Shown here piece by piece: positions 42,489 through 50,307 of a stretch of DNA of 64,000 bases; within the stretch, counting starts at the first letter, position 1, and each line of letters begins with the position of its first letter. A program made the position numbers and the translations under genes. Source of the DNA: Fusicatenibacter saccharivorans. GTDB lineage: Bacteria; Bacillota; Clostridia; Lachnospirales; Lachnospiraceae. Below the pieces are notes generated by a model. It did no database searches. It had not been told where the DNA came from and saw only the letters and a list, made by a program, of their open reading frames with translations. Where the stretch lies: assembly GCF_027667425.1 (NCBI RefSeq), contig NZ_JAQEGR010000004.1, positions 124,001 to 188,000 on the forward strand. The letters run 5' to 3'.

Positions 42489-42516
42489 AGTATAACATAC
42501 AATTCTTATTTCTAAA
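42489..42516 (-). promoter_or_regulatory. Promoter of the toxin-like peptide
   Basis: Minus strand TATACT (42494-42489) preceded by TGT (extended -10), with a weak TTTAGA (42516-42511) 16 bp further up. It gives a 5' UTR of about 40 nt. Confidence 0.6.
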
Positions 42517-42568
42517 ATAAAAAAATTCCCTGTTTTTATAAAAATTCAAGGCTTCGAAAAAAAAGTTC

Positions 42569-42599
42569 TTGCCCGGTAGTTACTACCGTACGGTATGCT
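42569..42599 (+). promoter_or_regulatory. Promoter with 19-bp spacer and dyads (MerR- or HxlR-like control)
   Basis: TTGCCC (42569-42574), 19-bp spacer, TATGCT (42594-42599). The spacer is filled by GGTAGT-T-ACTACC (42575-42587) and the overlapping palindrome ACCGTACGGT (42585-42594). The ATG of the flavin reductase-like gene is 39 bp downstream. The layout suggests an activator that distorts an over-long spacer. Confidence 0.55.
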
Positions 42600-42637
42600 A
42601 AGGATAACAAAGCAAATCAGCGAAAGGGGAATGTAGT

Positions 42638-43165
42638 ATGAACATTACGATGGAGAATTTTAAAACCGCAAAGTATGATGTGTTTTCTATTTTTGATGAC
42701 CGCTGGGGTTTGTGTACTGCGGGTACGCCAAGGGAGTATAATACGATGACGATCGGGTGGGGTACGATGGGGACGATCTGGGGACCGCCAAAGAAAGGAA
42801 AGCAGATCATTACCGTATTTATCCGTGAAAGCCGCCGGACGCATCAGATTCTGCAGAAGGAAGACGAGTTTACGGTCTGCTTTTTTCCAGAGAAATATCG
42901 GAAGGATCTTGGAATCCTGGGATCAAAATCGGGAAATGATGTGCCGGATAAGATCAGTCTGACCAGTCTGACACCGAAGATGCTGGGAAATGCGGTTGGA
43001 TTTGAAGAGGCAGAGCTGACCTTTGTCTGCAAAAAAATCTATGCGGTCAGAATGGAGAAAGAAGATCTGCCGGAATTTACGCGCGATACTTTATATAAAG
43101 ATGGCGATCTCCATTATCTGTATATGGGAGAGATTGAAGATGTCTTTGGCATGATTGAGGAATGA
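42638..43165 (+). CDS. Flavin reductase-like FMN-binding split-barrel protein
   Basis: 175 residues. The fold is suggested by NTMTIGWGTMGTIWGPP near 35-51 and ITVFIRESRRTHQIL, similar to flavin reductase-domain proteins. They bind FMN and pass electrons to flavin, or act on unknown substrates. Ribosome site GAAAGGGGAATGTAGT. It is transcribed from a promoter with dyads in a long spacer, consistent with induction by a redox or electrophile signal. No partner monooxygenase is nearby. Confidence 0.82.
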   Translation: MNITMENFKTAKYDVFSIFDDRWGLCTAGTPREYNTMTIGWGTMGTIWGPPKKGKQIITVFIRESRRTHQILQKEDEFTVCFFPEKYRKDLGILGSKSGNDVPDKISLTSLTPKMLGNAVGFEEAELTFVCKKIYAVRMEKEDLPEFTRDTLYKDGDLHYLYMGEIEDVFGMIEE

Positions 43166-43223
43166 AACAGGAAAATTGGCGTGATGTATCAGTATTTCTT
43201 ATCACAATCTTGTATATACTGCA

Positions 43224-43346
43224 CCGGGCAGAAAGGCATCAGACTGCGTGAAATGCGGAAAATGTGAGAAAGTATGTCTGCAGCACCTGCAGATCAGAAA
43301 CCTGCTGGAGGATGTGGTGAAAGAGTTTGAAGCGGAGCGTGCTTGA
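43224..43346 (+). pseudogene. Remnant of a ferredoxin-type aldo/keto reductase (C-terminus only)
   Basis: In frame with the stop at 43344-43346, the DNA encodes GRKASDCVKCGKCEKVC followed by LQHLQIRNLLEDVV and a short tail. This is the last part of an aldo/keto reductase with a 4Fe-4S tail, comparable to CVQCGQCESVCPQHLPI in the gene at 22653. No start codon, ribosome site or barrel domain precedes it. A good terminator follows, so the old gene's 3' end survives intact. The proline of CPQH has become leucine. Confidence 0.8.
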
Positions 43347-43367
43347 AAAAATTTCCGAAATTTACAA

Positions 43368-43411
43368 AAAGTACATCTGATCAGGGAGTAACCTGATCAG
43401 ATGTACTTTTT
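43368..43411 (+). terminator. Intrinsic terminator
   Basis: An 18-bp perfect stem, AAAGTACATCTGATCAGG (43368-43385) with its complement (43392-43409), then T's. It serves the flavin reductase transcript and originally the decayed gene. The A-run on its left could also stop the MFS gene. Confidence 0.92.
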
Positions 43412-43469
43412 TGTACGCAGTATATCAGAGTTTGATCCAAGGGGACCATTCTGCTGCAGAATAATTGGA

Positions 43470-44657
43470 TTAATAGTTGGCTTTATAAGAATTTCTCTTT
43501 TCCGCCGTTACGCGGTGCATCCGCTCTGCCATTACAACCATCAGAATCAAAATGGCCATCAGGAATACCGGATACAGTCCGAAGGAAATATGCTGGCCGA
43601 GAACACCGAAAACCGGCGGCATCAGGCAGGTTCCGACGTAAGCAAAGGCCATCTGGATGCCGATGATTCCCTGGCTTAAGTCGGCACCGAAGTTTGCCGG
43701 TGTCTCGTGAATGATGGAAGGATAAATCGGCGCACAGCCAAGTCCGATCAGGATCAGGCCGATAAACAGAAGGGAATCGCCAAGCGGCAGCAGCATCAGA
43801 ATCGTGCCGACTGCGATCACAGCCTGTCCGAGCCGGATCATTTTCTGGTCATTTAATTTCATTGTGATGAAACCGCAGAAGAACCGTCCGATCGTGATGC
43901 CAATGTAGAACAGGCTTGCCCAGCTTGCCGCACGCTTTGCATCGATGCCGCGGAACAAAGTACAGTAGCTTGCAGCCCACATGCCGGCAGTAGATTCTAC
44001 CGCGCAGTAGCAGAAGAAGCAGGTCAGAACCTCTTTGACACCGGGAACGCGGATCAGGCGGGAAAAACTTCTCTGTTCCGGAACGGAGGTCTCATCTGCA
44101 GAAGCATCAGCAGATGGCTTCTGCCAGAGCGGAAGACTGAAAAATAAAATCAGAGTCAGCACAATCTGAAACAATGCGATGGTACGGTAGCCGTTGTTCC
44201 AGGTGGAATGATTGATGGCATATCCCATGACGACCGGACCGGTGCTGCATCCGACGCCCCACATACAGTGCAGCCAGCTCATATGGCGGGCTTTATAGTG
44301 CAGGGCAACGTAGTTGTTCAGGGCTGCGTCCACGCTTCCGGCGCCGAGGCCATAGGGGATACCCCAGAGGCAGAGGGCGAGAAAAGAGTGGCTGACGGAG
44401 AATCCAAACAGCGCCACTGCTGTTGTGAGAACGCTTACTGCCGTGATTTTTCCGGTGCCGAAGCGGGTATTCAGACGGTCGCTGTTCAAACTGGATACGA
44501 TTGTTCCGGCGGCAATAATCATAGAAATGATGCCGGCAGAAGAAACAGAAGTTCCAAGCTCCTGATACATGACCGGCCACGCTGAGCCGAGCAGAGAATC
44601 CGGCAGTCCGAGACTGATGAATGCCAGATAAATGACTGGTAACAAAAGTGAAACCAT
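43470..44657 (-). CDS. Major facilitator superfamily transporter
   Basis: 395 residues, about 12 helices. Features are SLGLPDSLLGSAWPVMYQELG at the N-terminus, NSDRLNTRFGTGKI in the 2-3 loop and GLGAGSVDAALNNYVA in the middle, the pattern of the FucP/BtlC-like sugar MFS group. The substrate is unknown. Transcribed alone from a good minus-strand promoter. The AGGAGG site lies 7 bases before the start. Confidence 0.88.
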   Translation of the reverse strand: MVSLLLPVIYLAFISLGLPDSLLGSAWPVMYQELGTSVSSAGIISMIIAAGTIVSSLNSDRLNTRFGTGKITAVSVLTTAVALFGFSVSHSFLALCLWGIPYGLGAGSVDAALNNYVALHYKARHMSWLHCMWGVGCSTGPVVMGYAINHSTWNNGYRTIALFQIVLTLILFFSLPLWQKPSADASADETSVPEQRSFSRLIRVPGVKEVLTCFFCYCAVESTAGMWAASYCTLFRGIDAKRAASWASLFYIGITIGRFFCGFITMKLNDQKMIRLGQAVIAVGTILMLLPLGDSLLFIGLILIGLGCAPIYPSIIHETPANFGADLSQGIIGIQMAFAYVGTCLMPPVFGVLGQHISFGLYPVFLMAILILMVVMAERMHRVTAEKRNSYKANY

Positions 44658-44744
44658 GGTAAAAACCTCCTCTTAAGAAAAGATAAAATAAGAATGAATC
44701 GTTTTCTTGCGTTTAACGCAAAACCAAGATTCATAAGCAGTTTT

Positions 44745-44773
44745 AAAGTATCATAACCGATAAAAAGAATCAA
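44745..44773 (-). promoter_or_regulatory. Promoter of the MFS gene
   Basis: Minus strand TTGATT (44773-44768), 17 bp, TACTTT (44750-44745), about 85 bp before the ATG. Between it and 44874 the DNA is AT-rich without recognisable features. Confidence 0.65.
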
Positions 44774-44873
44774 TACTTTCTTTTTTTGATTTTACAGTAA
44801 AATCTTTGTGGAAAAAGCTGTAAATTTATTTATTAATGTAGATTATTTTTTATATCAAATTTATTAGTTGTAC

Positions 44874-44903
44874 TTTACAGTACGGAGAAGATCGTGGTAC
44901 ACT
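44874..44903 (+). promoter_or_regulatory. Promoter of the PurF-like gene
   Basis: TTTACA (44874-44879), 18 bp, TACACT (44898-44903). The leader of about 115 nt has small GC-rich stems (CCGGG/CCCGG near 44948-44958). I could not match it to a purine, ZTP or PRPP riboswitch. Confidence 0.55.
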
Positions 44904-45025
44904 AAAAGAAGACTGGTTGCGGTTCCCGCATCGGTGAACAGTAACCGGGCATCCCGGTTTGCCGGGGCATTCATATTTAAGAGAACACAAGGGAGAAAAA
45001 ATACACAAAGAGAGGTAGACAAGAA

Positions 45026-46438
45026 ATGGGAGGCTTTTTTGGAGTTGCATCAAGAAAAGACTGTACACTGGAACTGTTTTATGGAGTAGACTATCACTCA
45101 CATCTCGGAACAAGAAGAGGCGGTATGGCGACATACGGAGCAAATGGCTTTTCACGTGCTATCCACAACATTGAAAATTCACCGTTCCGTACAAAATTTG
45201 AGCGTGATGTGGAAGAAATGGAGGGAAACCTCGGCATTGGCTGCATTTCCGACTATGAACCGCAGCCGCTTTTGATCCAGTCACACCTTGGAAGCTTTGC
45301 GATTACCACGGTTGGAAAAATCAACAACATGGATCAGCTTTTAAAAGAGGTTTACGGCAACGGCCGCACCCATTTCCAGGAGATGAGCACCGGTCAGATC
45401 AATGCGACCGAACTTGCGGCATCTCTGATCTGCAGTGAAAAGACAATTCCGGAGGGCATCCGCCATCTGCAGGATGTTGTTGACGGTTCCATGACCCTGC
45501 TGCTTTTGACAAAAGACGGCATCTACGCTGCGCGCGATAAAAAAGGCCGCACCCCGCTTGTTATTGGCAAGAAAGAGGGAGCGTACTGTGCATCCTTTGA
45601 AAATTTTGCATATCTGAACCTGGGTTACACGGATTACCATGAACTCGGACCGGGTGAGATTGACTTTATTACGCCGGAGAGCGTCGAGATGCTCGTGCCG
45701 CCGCAGGAGGAGATGAAGATCTGTTCCTTCCTGTGGGTTTACTATGGTTACCCGACTGCGTCCTATGAGGGGATCAATGTAGAGGAGATGCGGTATCACT
45801 GCGGTGCCATGCTTGCCAAACGTGATGCGGGAAGCAATGTCCACCCGGATCTCATTGCAGGCGTGCCGGATTCCGGAATTGCCCATGCAATCGGCTATGC
45901 GAATGAGTCCAAAGTTCCGTTTGCAAGACCATTCATCAAATATACCCCGACCTGGCCACGCTCCTTTATGCCGACAAATCAGGAACAGAGAAATCTGATT
46001 GCCCGAATGAAGCTGATCCCGGTGCAGGCACTGATCGATCAGAAAAAACTGCTGCTGATCGACGACTCCATCGTGCGCGGTACGCAGCTCCGTGAGACAA
46101 CGGAATTTTTATATCAGAGTGGTGCAAAAGAAGTTCATGTCCGCCCGGCGTGCCCGCCGCTGTTGTATGGCTGCAAATTCCTGAATTTCTCCCGCTCCAA
46201 ATCCGAGCTGGATCTGATCACCAGACGGATTATTCTGGAAAAAGAGGGAGAAAACGCAGAGAAAGTACTGGAAGAGTATGCAGATCCGACCAGCGACCGC
46301 TACGAGTCCATGTGCCAGGAAATCTGCCGCCGTCAGAATTTCACCAGCCTCAGATATCACCGTCTGGACGATCTGGTAGAGTCGATCGGACTGCCGAAAT
46401 GCAAAATGTGTACCTATTGCTTTGACGGAAAAGAATAA
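45026..46438 (+). CDS. Amidophosphoribosyltransferase-like protein lacking the catalytic Cys
   Basis: 470 residues, collinear with PurF. The phosphoribosyltransferase half is intact (PRPP motif LLLIDDSIVRGTQ at 342-354). Cysteines fit the iron-sulfur ligands of the B. subtilis type (C233, C383 or C376, C462, C465). Glutaminase landmarks such as GTRRGGMATYG remain. However, the N-terminus is MGGFFGVAS where active PurF has MCGVFGI: the nucleophilic cysteine, exposed after Met removal, is glycine. Glutamine hydrolysis should be lost. It may use free ammonia or have another role. No other pur gene is near. Confidence 0.85.
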   Translation: MGGFFGVASRKDCTLELFYGVDYHSHLGTRRGGMATYGANGFSRAIHNIENSPFRTKFERDVEEMEGNLGIGCISDYEPQPLLIQSHLGSFAITTVGKINNMDQLLKEVYGNGRTHFQEMSTGQINATELAASLICSEKTIPEGIRHLQDVVDGSMTLLLLTKDGIYAARDKKGRTPLVIGKKEGAYCASFENFAYLNLGYTDYHELGPGEIDFITPESVEMLVPPQEEMKICSFLWVYYGYPTASYEGINVEEMRYHCGAMLAKRDAGSNVHPDLIAGVPDSGIAHAIGYANESKVPFARPFIKYTPTWPRSFMPTNQEQRNLIARMKLIPVQALIDQKKLLLIDDSIVRGTQLRETTEFLYQSGAKEVHVRPACPPLLYGCKFLNFSRSKSELDLITRRIILEKEGENAEKVLEEYADPTSDRYESMCQEICRRQNFTSLRYHRLDDLVESIGLPKCKMCTYCFDGKE

Positions 46439-46450
46439 ACAGGTTATAAT
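46422..46450 (+). promoter_or_regulatory. Promoter-like sequence inside the purF-like 3' end
   Basis: TTGACG (46422-46427), 17 bp, TATAAT (46445-46450). It overlaps the last codons, and a terminator begins 14 bp after the -10. It may drive the response regulator gene by readthrough or be a chance match in coding DNA. Confidence 0.45.
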
Positions 46451-46463
46451 GGTTTTTAAACAG

Positions 46464-46505
46464 GCCAGCTGACAGAAAAATAAGAGTCTGTCGGCTGGCT
46501 TTTTT
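46464..46505 (+). terminator. Intrinsic terminator after the PurF-like gene
   Basis: GCCAGCTGACAGA (46464-46476) pairs with TCTGTCGGCTGGC (46487-46499, one G-T pair), then six T. Confidence 0.9.
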
Positions 46506-46544
46506 CTGTAGGAAAAAGAAGAAAAATATATTGGAGGCTTACCT

Positions 46545-48107
46545 ATGGGGATTAGTATTCTGATTGTAGATGATGATAAGCTTCTGGTGGAAAAGCTGGA
46601 AGAAACCGTCAACTGGAGCGGAATTGGAATTGATATGGTATTTACGGCAAACAACATCCGCCAGGCGCAGAAGCTGCTGGAAGAGTATCCGATTGAAATG
46701 TTGCTGTGTGATATTGATATGCCGCAGGGCAACGGGCTGGAGCTTCTGGAATGGATCCGGTACAAAAAGCTGGATATTGAATGTACCTTCCTGAGCAGCT
46801 ATGCAAATTTCGCGTATGCGCAGATGGCGCTGAAGCTGTCATCAAGGGAATATCTGTTAAAACCGATTTCCAATGTGGATCTGGAAACAGCGCTGCGCAG
46901 AATTGTCGGGATTGTGCAGGAAAAACATCAAAAACAGAAGAAACAGGAGAAAAAAGGAGAGAATGAAAAGCAATTCTGGGAGGATCTTCTGGTTCAGTGT
47001 CTGCAGGAGGAGTATTGGATTGAAAGGGCAAAAAAGAGAGGGTATTGTACTCCGGATGAGACCTTCCGTCTGATTCTGCTGCGTGTACTGGAGATTCCGG
47101 ATAAGGAGCATTATAAAAAAGAGATCAGCTTATATAATTTTGTGATTACAAATGTTCTGACGGAATATGTGGAAACAACAGAAATGCAACTGGAAACCGT
47201 GGTACATGTCAGTGATCTGGAATGGGCAGTTGTGTTGCGAAATCACGGAAGTGCGATGGGAACGCAGGAGGAACTGGCAGGACTGCGGACCTGTCTGGCG
47301 GGCGCATTTCCGGCAAGATTCTGTATGTATATGGGAAAATCGGTGGTACTGGATGAGATTCCAAAGAGCCGCGATCAGCTCGAAGAGATGGAAAAGTATG
47401 TAGTGCCGGACGAAACAGGAATTCTGTATGAGACACGCTGGTCCTTTGTAGAGCGCGATTATCAGGAAGTGCCGTGGAAAACGTATCTGGCTGAGATGGA
47501 GCGATCCGATTCCCTTGCGGCTGTGCGGGAAAAGCTGCAGGAATATCTGAAAAAGCGTGAGAAAAGCGGCGGTCTGCGAAAAGATTTCACAAGTCGTTTT
47601 TTTGAAGAAATGATACAGAATATATATGTTTATTTAAAAGAGAGCAATATTGTTTTCGGACAGATTTTTGACAGTGAAGAGTATGAAACGAAACGGAGAG
47701 AGGCGGTTCTCTCTGTGGTAGGTGCCCATGCGTTCATCGATTATCTGTTTGATGTGCTGGAAGGTCAGAAAAAGAACGAATCCCGCAGTGACAATGTGGT
47801 GGAGCAGCTAAAAGACTATATCGAACAGAATCTGAACGAGGATCTTTCAAGATCCGTGCTTGCAGGAAAAGTGTTCCTCTCAGAGGACTACGTTTCCAAA
47901 ATTTTTATGAAAACAACGGGAATGTCGCTTCCGAATTATATTGCTGAGCGGCGCATTGAGCGGGCAAAGGAGTATTTGCGCAGTTCATCGCTTCCGATTA
48001 GCAAAATTGCGATGGAAGTCGGCTATGGAAATTTTTCTTATTTCAGTAAAACGTTCCGGGAGCTGGTCGGATGTACACCAAATGAGTACCGGAGCAGACA
48101 AAAATAA
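46545..48107 (+). CDS. AraC-type response regulator (YesN family)
   Basis: 520 residues. N-terminal receiver with acidic VDDDK and phospho-acceptor D56 in LLCDIDMPQGNG, and Lys in YLLKPIS. A long variable middle part follows, then a C-terminal AraC double helix-turn-helix (DLSRSVLAGKVFLSEDYVSKIF, ISKIAMEVGYGNFSYFSKTF, CTPNEYRSRQK). It probably activates the sugar importer and GH31 gene directly downstream. The matching YesM-type kinase is at 54388, after those genes. Confidence 0.93.
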   Translation: MGISILIVDDDKLLVEKLEETVNWSGIGIDMVFTANNIRQAQKLLEEYPIEMLLCDIDMPQGNGLELLEWIRYKKLDIECTFLSSYANFAYAQMALKLSSREYLLKPISNVDLETALRRIVGIVQEKHQKQKKQEKKGENEKQFWEDLLVQCLQEEYWIERAKKRGYCTPDETFRLILLRVLEIPDKEHYKKEISLYNFVITNVLTEYVETTEMQLETVVHVSDLEWAVVLRNHGSAMGTQEELAGLRTCLAGAFPARFCMYMGKSVVLDEIPKSRDQLEEMEKYVVPDETGILYETRWSFVERDYQEVPWKTYLAEMERSDSLAAVREKLQEYLKKREKSGGLRKDFTSRFFEEMIQNIYVYLKESNIVFGQIFDSEEYETKRREAVLSVVGAHAFIDYLFDVLEGQKKNESRSDNVVEQLKDYIEQNLNEDLSRSVLAGKVFLSEDYVSKIFMKTTGMSLPNYIAERRIERAKEYLRSSSLPISKIAMEVGYGNFSYFSKTFRELVGCTPNEYRSRQK

Positions 48108-48146
48108 CAAAAAAACGATGTCAATAACAAAAAAACGTTCTGATTA

Positions 48147-48177
48147 AAAAAGAGATGTGAAAAGACATCTCTTTTTT
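48147..48177 (+). terminator. Intrinsic terminator after the response regulator
   Basis: AAAAGAGATGT (48147-48157 region) pairs with ACATCTCTTTT (48165-48175) around a GAAAAG loop, then T's. It separates the regulator transcript from the importer operon. Confidence 0.85.
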
Positions 48178-48201
48178 AATATACAGACTGCCGAAAAATG
48201 A

Positions 48202-48230
48202 TAGAAAAACGCCCCTCTTTTTTGTATAAT
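48202..48230 (+). promoter_or_regulatory. Promoter of the sugar importer operon
   Basis: TATAAT (48225-48230) with a weak TAGAAA (48202-48207) 17 bp upstream. A poor -35 fits dependence on the AraC-type activator. The leader is about 125 nt and contains the dispersed repeat. Confidence 0.55.
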
Positions 48231-48270
48231 ATGTTCATCGGTTGAAACGAGAGCATGAAAAAGAAAAATT

Positions 48271-48330
48271 GTAACGATTCAGAGCCATGCGAAATGGAAG
48301 AAAAATCGAGATGGGACTCTGAACAGTTAC
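48271..48330 (+). repeat. Dispersed palindromic repeat, copy 2 (60 bp)
   Basis: Arms GTAACGATTCAGAG (48271-48284) and CTCTGAACAGTTAC (48317-48330) are complementary except for two positions. The left arm and the following 17 bases match 15243-15273 at 28 of 31 positions. It lies in the 5' leader of the ABC transporter operon. It may be a small non-autonomous mobile or REP-like unit. Confidence 0.65.
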
Positions 48331-48360
48331 GAAAAATTTAAAGGAAAGAAGGGATGATAT

Positions 48361-49302
48361 GTGAGCGCCAACCATAGTAAAACCAAAAAGAAGAGTTCCA
48401 TAGGATTTGTAGAGGGAGTGAGAAGAAGCAGGCCATTATATTTACTGATGATTCCTTCTATTATCATTTTTGCACTGTTTACGTACTACCCGATGTACGG
48501 AATTGTGATTGCATTTAAAAACTTTACACCTGCGGATGGAATTATGGGAAGCAGCTGGGCTGGACTGAAATACTTCAAACAGTACTTTAACTCCTATCAG
48601 TTCGGTCTGACCATTAAAAACACAATTATCATCAGTCTTTACACCATCGCGGTAACATTCCCGCTTCCGGTTATCATGGGACTGCTGGTTAACCAGATGA
48701 AGGCACAGAAGTTTAAAAAATTCTTCCAGGTATCAACCTATCTGCCGCACTTCATCTCCACCGTTGTTATGGCCGGAATGCTGATCCTGTTTCTTTCCCC
48801 AAGTACAGGTATTATCGCAAAGCTGGTCGGACTGCTTGGATTCAAGCTCCCGAACCTGATGGGAAGTGCAAAAGCATTCCCGCACATTTATGTATGGTCT
48901 GAGGCATGGCAGCATGTAGGATGGGACAGTATCCTCTATATCGCAACACTTTCCTCTGTAGACCCGACCCTGTATGAAGCGGCAACGATGGACGGCGCCA
49001 ACAAATGGCACAAAATGATCCACATCGACGTTCCGGCTCTGCTGCCGACGGCAACCATCATGTTTATCATGAGAATGGGAAGCGTTATGAGCGTTGGATT
49101 TGAGAAGGTTTACCTGCTGCAGAATACACTGAACAGTACCTCAAGTGAGATCATTTCCACCTATGTGTATAAGATGGGCCTTGTGAGCAGCCAGTACAGC
49201 CTTTCCGCTGCAATTGGCCTGTTTAACAACATTATCAACCTGGTTCTTCTTCTGGCAGTCAACTTCATTTCCAGTAAAATGAGTGATACCTCACTGATCT
49301 GA
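48361..49302 (+). CDS. Carbohydrate ABC transporter permease (LplB type)
   Basis: 313 residues, six helices. N-terminal SRPLYLLMIPSIIIFALFTYYPMYGIVIAFKNF is typical of LplB/UgpA-type permeases. The EAA loop is DPTLYEAATMDGANKWHKMIHIDVPALLPT. The start appears to be GTG at 48361, as no in-frame ATG fits; an ATG three bases upstream is directly followed by TGA. It forms a CUT1 importer with the next permease and the lipoprotein. No ATPase gene is in the cluster, as usual for this type, which shares a common MsmX-like ATPase. Confidence 0.93.
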   Translation: MSANHSKTKKKSSIGFVEGVRRSRPLYLLMIPSIIIFALFTYYPMYGIVIAFKNFTPADGIMGSSWAGLKYFKQYFNSYQFGLTIKNTIIISLYTIAVTFPLPVIMGLLVNQMKAQKFKKFFQVSTYLPHFISTVVMAGMLILFLSPSTGIIAKLVGLLGFKLPNLMGSAKAFPHIYVWSEAWQHVGWDSILYIATLSSVDPTLYEAATMDGANKWHKMIHIDVPALLPTATIMFIMRMGSVMSVGFEKVYLLQNTLNSTSSEIISTYVYKMGLVSSQYSLSAAIGLFNNIINLVLLLAVNFISSKMSDTSLI

Positions 49303-49340
49303 CAGAATTTTGAGCCTACATAGGAATGGAGAGCAAAGAT

Positions 49341-50252
49341 ATGAGTAAAGCAAAAGCAGTATCAACAAATAAAGTAAAGAAATCCAGAGAAGACTGGATT
49401 TTCGATATCATCCTGTATACGATCGGCGTGCTTCTGATCATCATCACCCTGTATCCGATGTACTTCATCGTCATTGCATCGTTCAGTGATCCGGCAGCCG
49501 TATCCAACGGACAGATTATGTTACTTCCAAAAGGAGTTAACTTCAAAGGATACAAACAGCTGGCGAGCTATGCAAAGCTGTGGACCGGCTACCGTAATAC
49601 GATTGCTTACGTAATTATGGGAACGCTTGTGACACTCGTTGTCAATATTCCGGCTTCCTACGCGCTTTCCAGAAAGCATTTGTATGGAAGAAGATTTTTC
49701 ACAGCATTTTACCTGATCCCGATGTTCTTCACCGGCGGTCTGATCCCAACCTACCTGGCAGTACAGAGATTTCATCTGCTGGACACCTTCTGGGTTATGG
49801 TTGTTCCGTTCTCCGTTGTAACGTATTACATCATCGTAGGACGAACGTTCTTCAACAACAGTATCCCGGAGGATCTCTGGGAGGCGGCGCAGCTGGATGG
49901 ATGTGGATACCTTGGATTCTTCTTCAAGATTGTGCTTCCGCTTTCCAAAGCCGTTATCGCTGTTATTGCCCTGTGGGCAGCAGTAGGACAGTGGAACTCC
50001 TACTTTAATGCATTGATTTATATCCGAAGCGAAAGTCTGCAGCCGCTGCAGATTGTCCTTCGAAGCATTCTGGTCGGCAATCAGACCATGAGTGCCATGA
50101 GTACCGGCGCTGCAGCTGTTGAGGCAAAGCAGATGGCCGACCTCATCAAATACGCGATCATCGTGGTTTCCTCCGCGCCGATCATGTGTATGTACCCGTT
50201 AGTGCAGAAATACTTCAATCAGGGTGTTATGCTCGGATCACTAAAAGGCTGA
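49341..50252 (+). CDS. Carbohydrate ABC transporter permease (YtcP type)
   Basis: 303 residues, six helices. Visible are LYPMYFIVIASFSDPAAVSNGQIMLLPKG and the EAA loop PEDLWEAAQLDGCGYLGFFFKIVLPLSKAVIAV, ending in YPLVQKYFNQGVMLGSLKG, the conserved C-terminus of this permease class. An ATG at 49326 is also in frame, but GGAGAG lies 7 bases before the ATG at 49341. Partner of the preceding permease. Confidence 0.93.
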   Translation: MSKAKAVSTNKVKKSREDWIFDIILYTIGVLLIIITLYPMYFIVIASFSDPAAVSNGQIMLLPKGVNFKGYKQLASYAKLWTGYRNTIAYVIMGTLVTLVVNIPASYALSRKHLYGRRFFTAFYLIPMFFTGGLIPTYLAVQRFHLLDTFWVMVVPFSVVTYYIIVGRTFFNNSIPEDLWEAAQLDGCGYLGFFFKIVLPLSKAVIAVIALWAAVGQWNSYFNALIYIRSESLQPLQIVLRSILVGNQTMSAMSTGAAAVEAKQMADLIKYAIIVVSSAPIMCMYPLVQKYFNQGVMLGSLKG

Positions 50253-50307
50253 TCCTGCGGACAGGAGAGAAGTATTGCAAATAAAAAATCATAAAGGAGA
50301 GATGATG

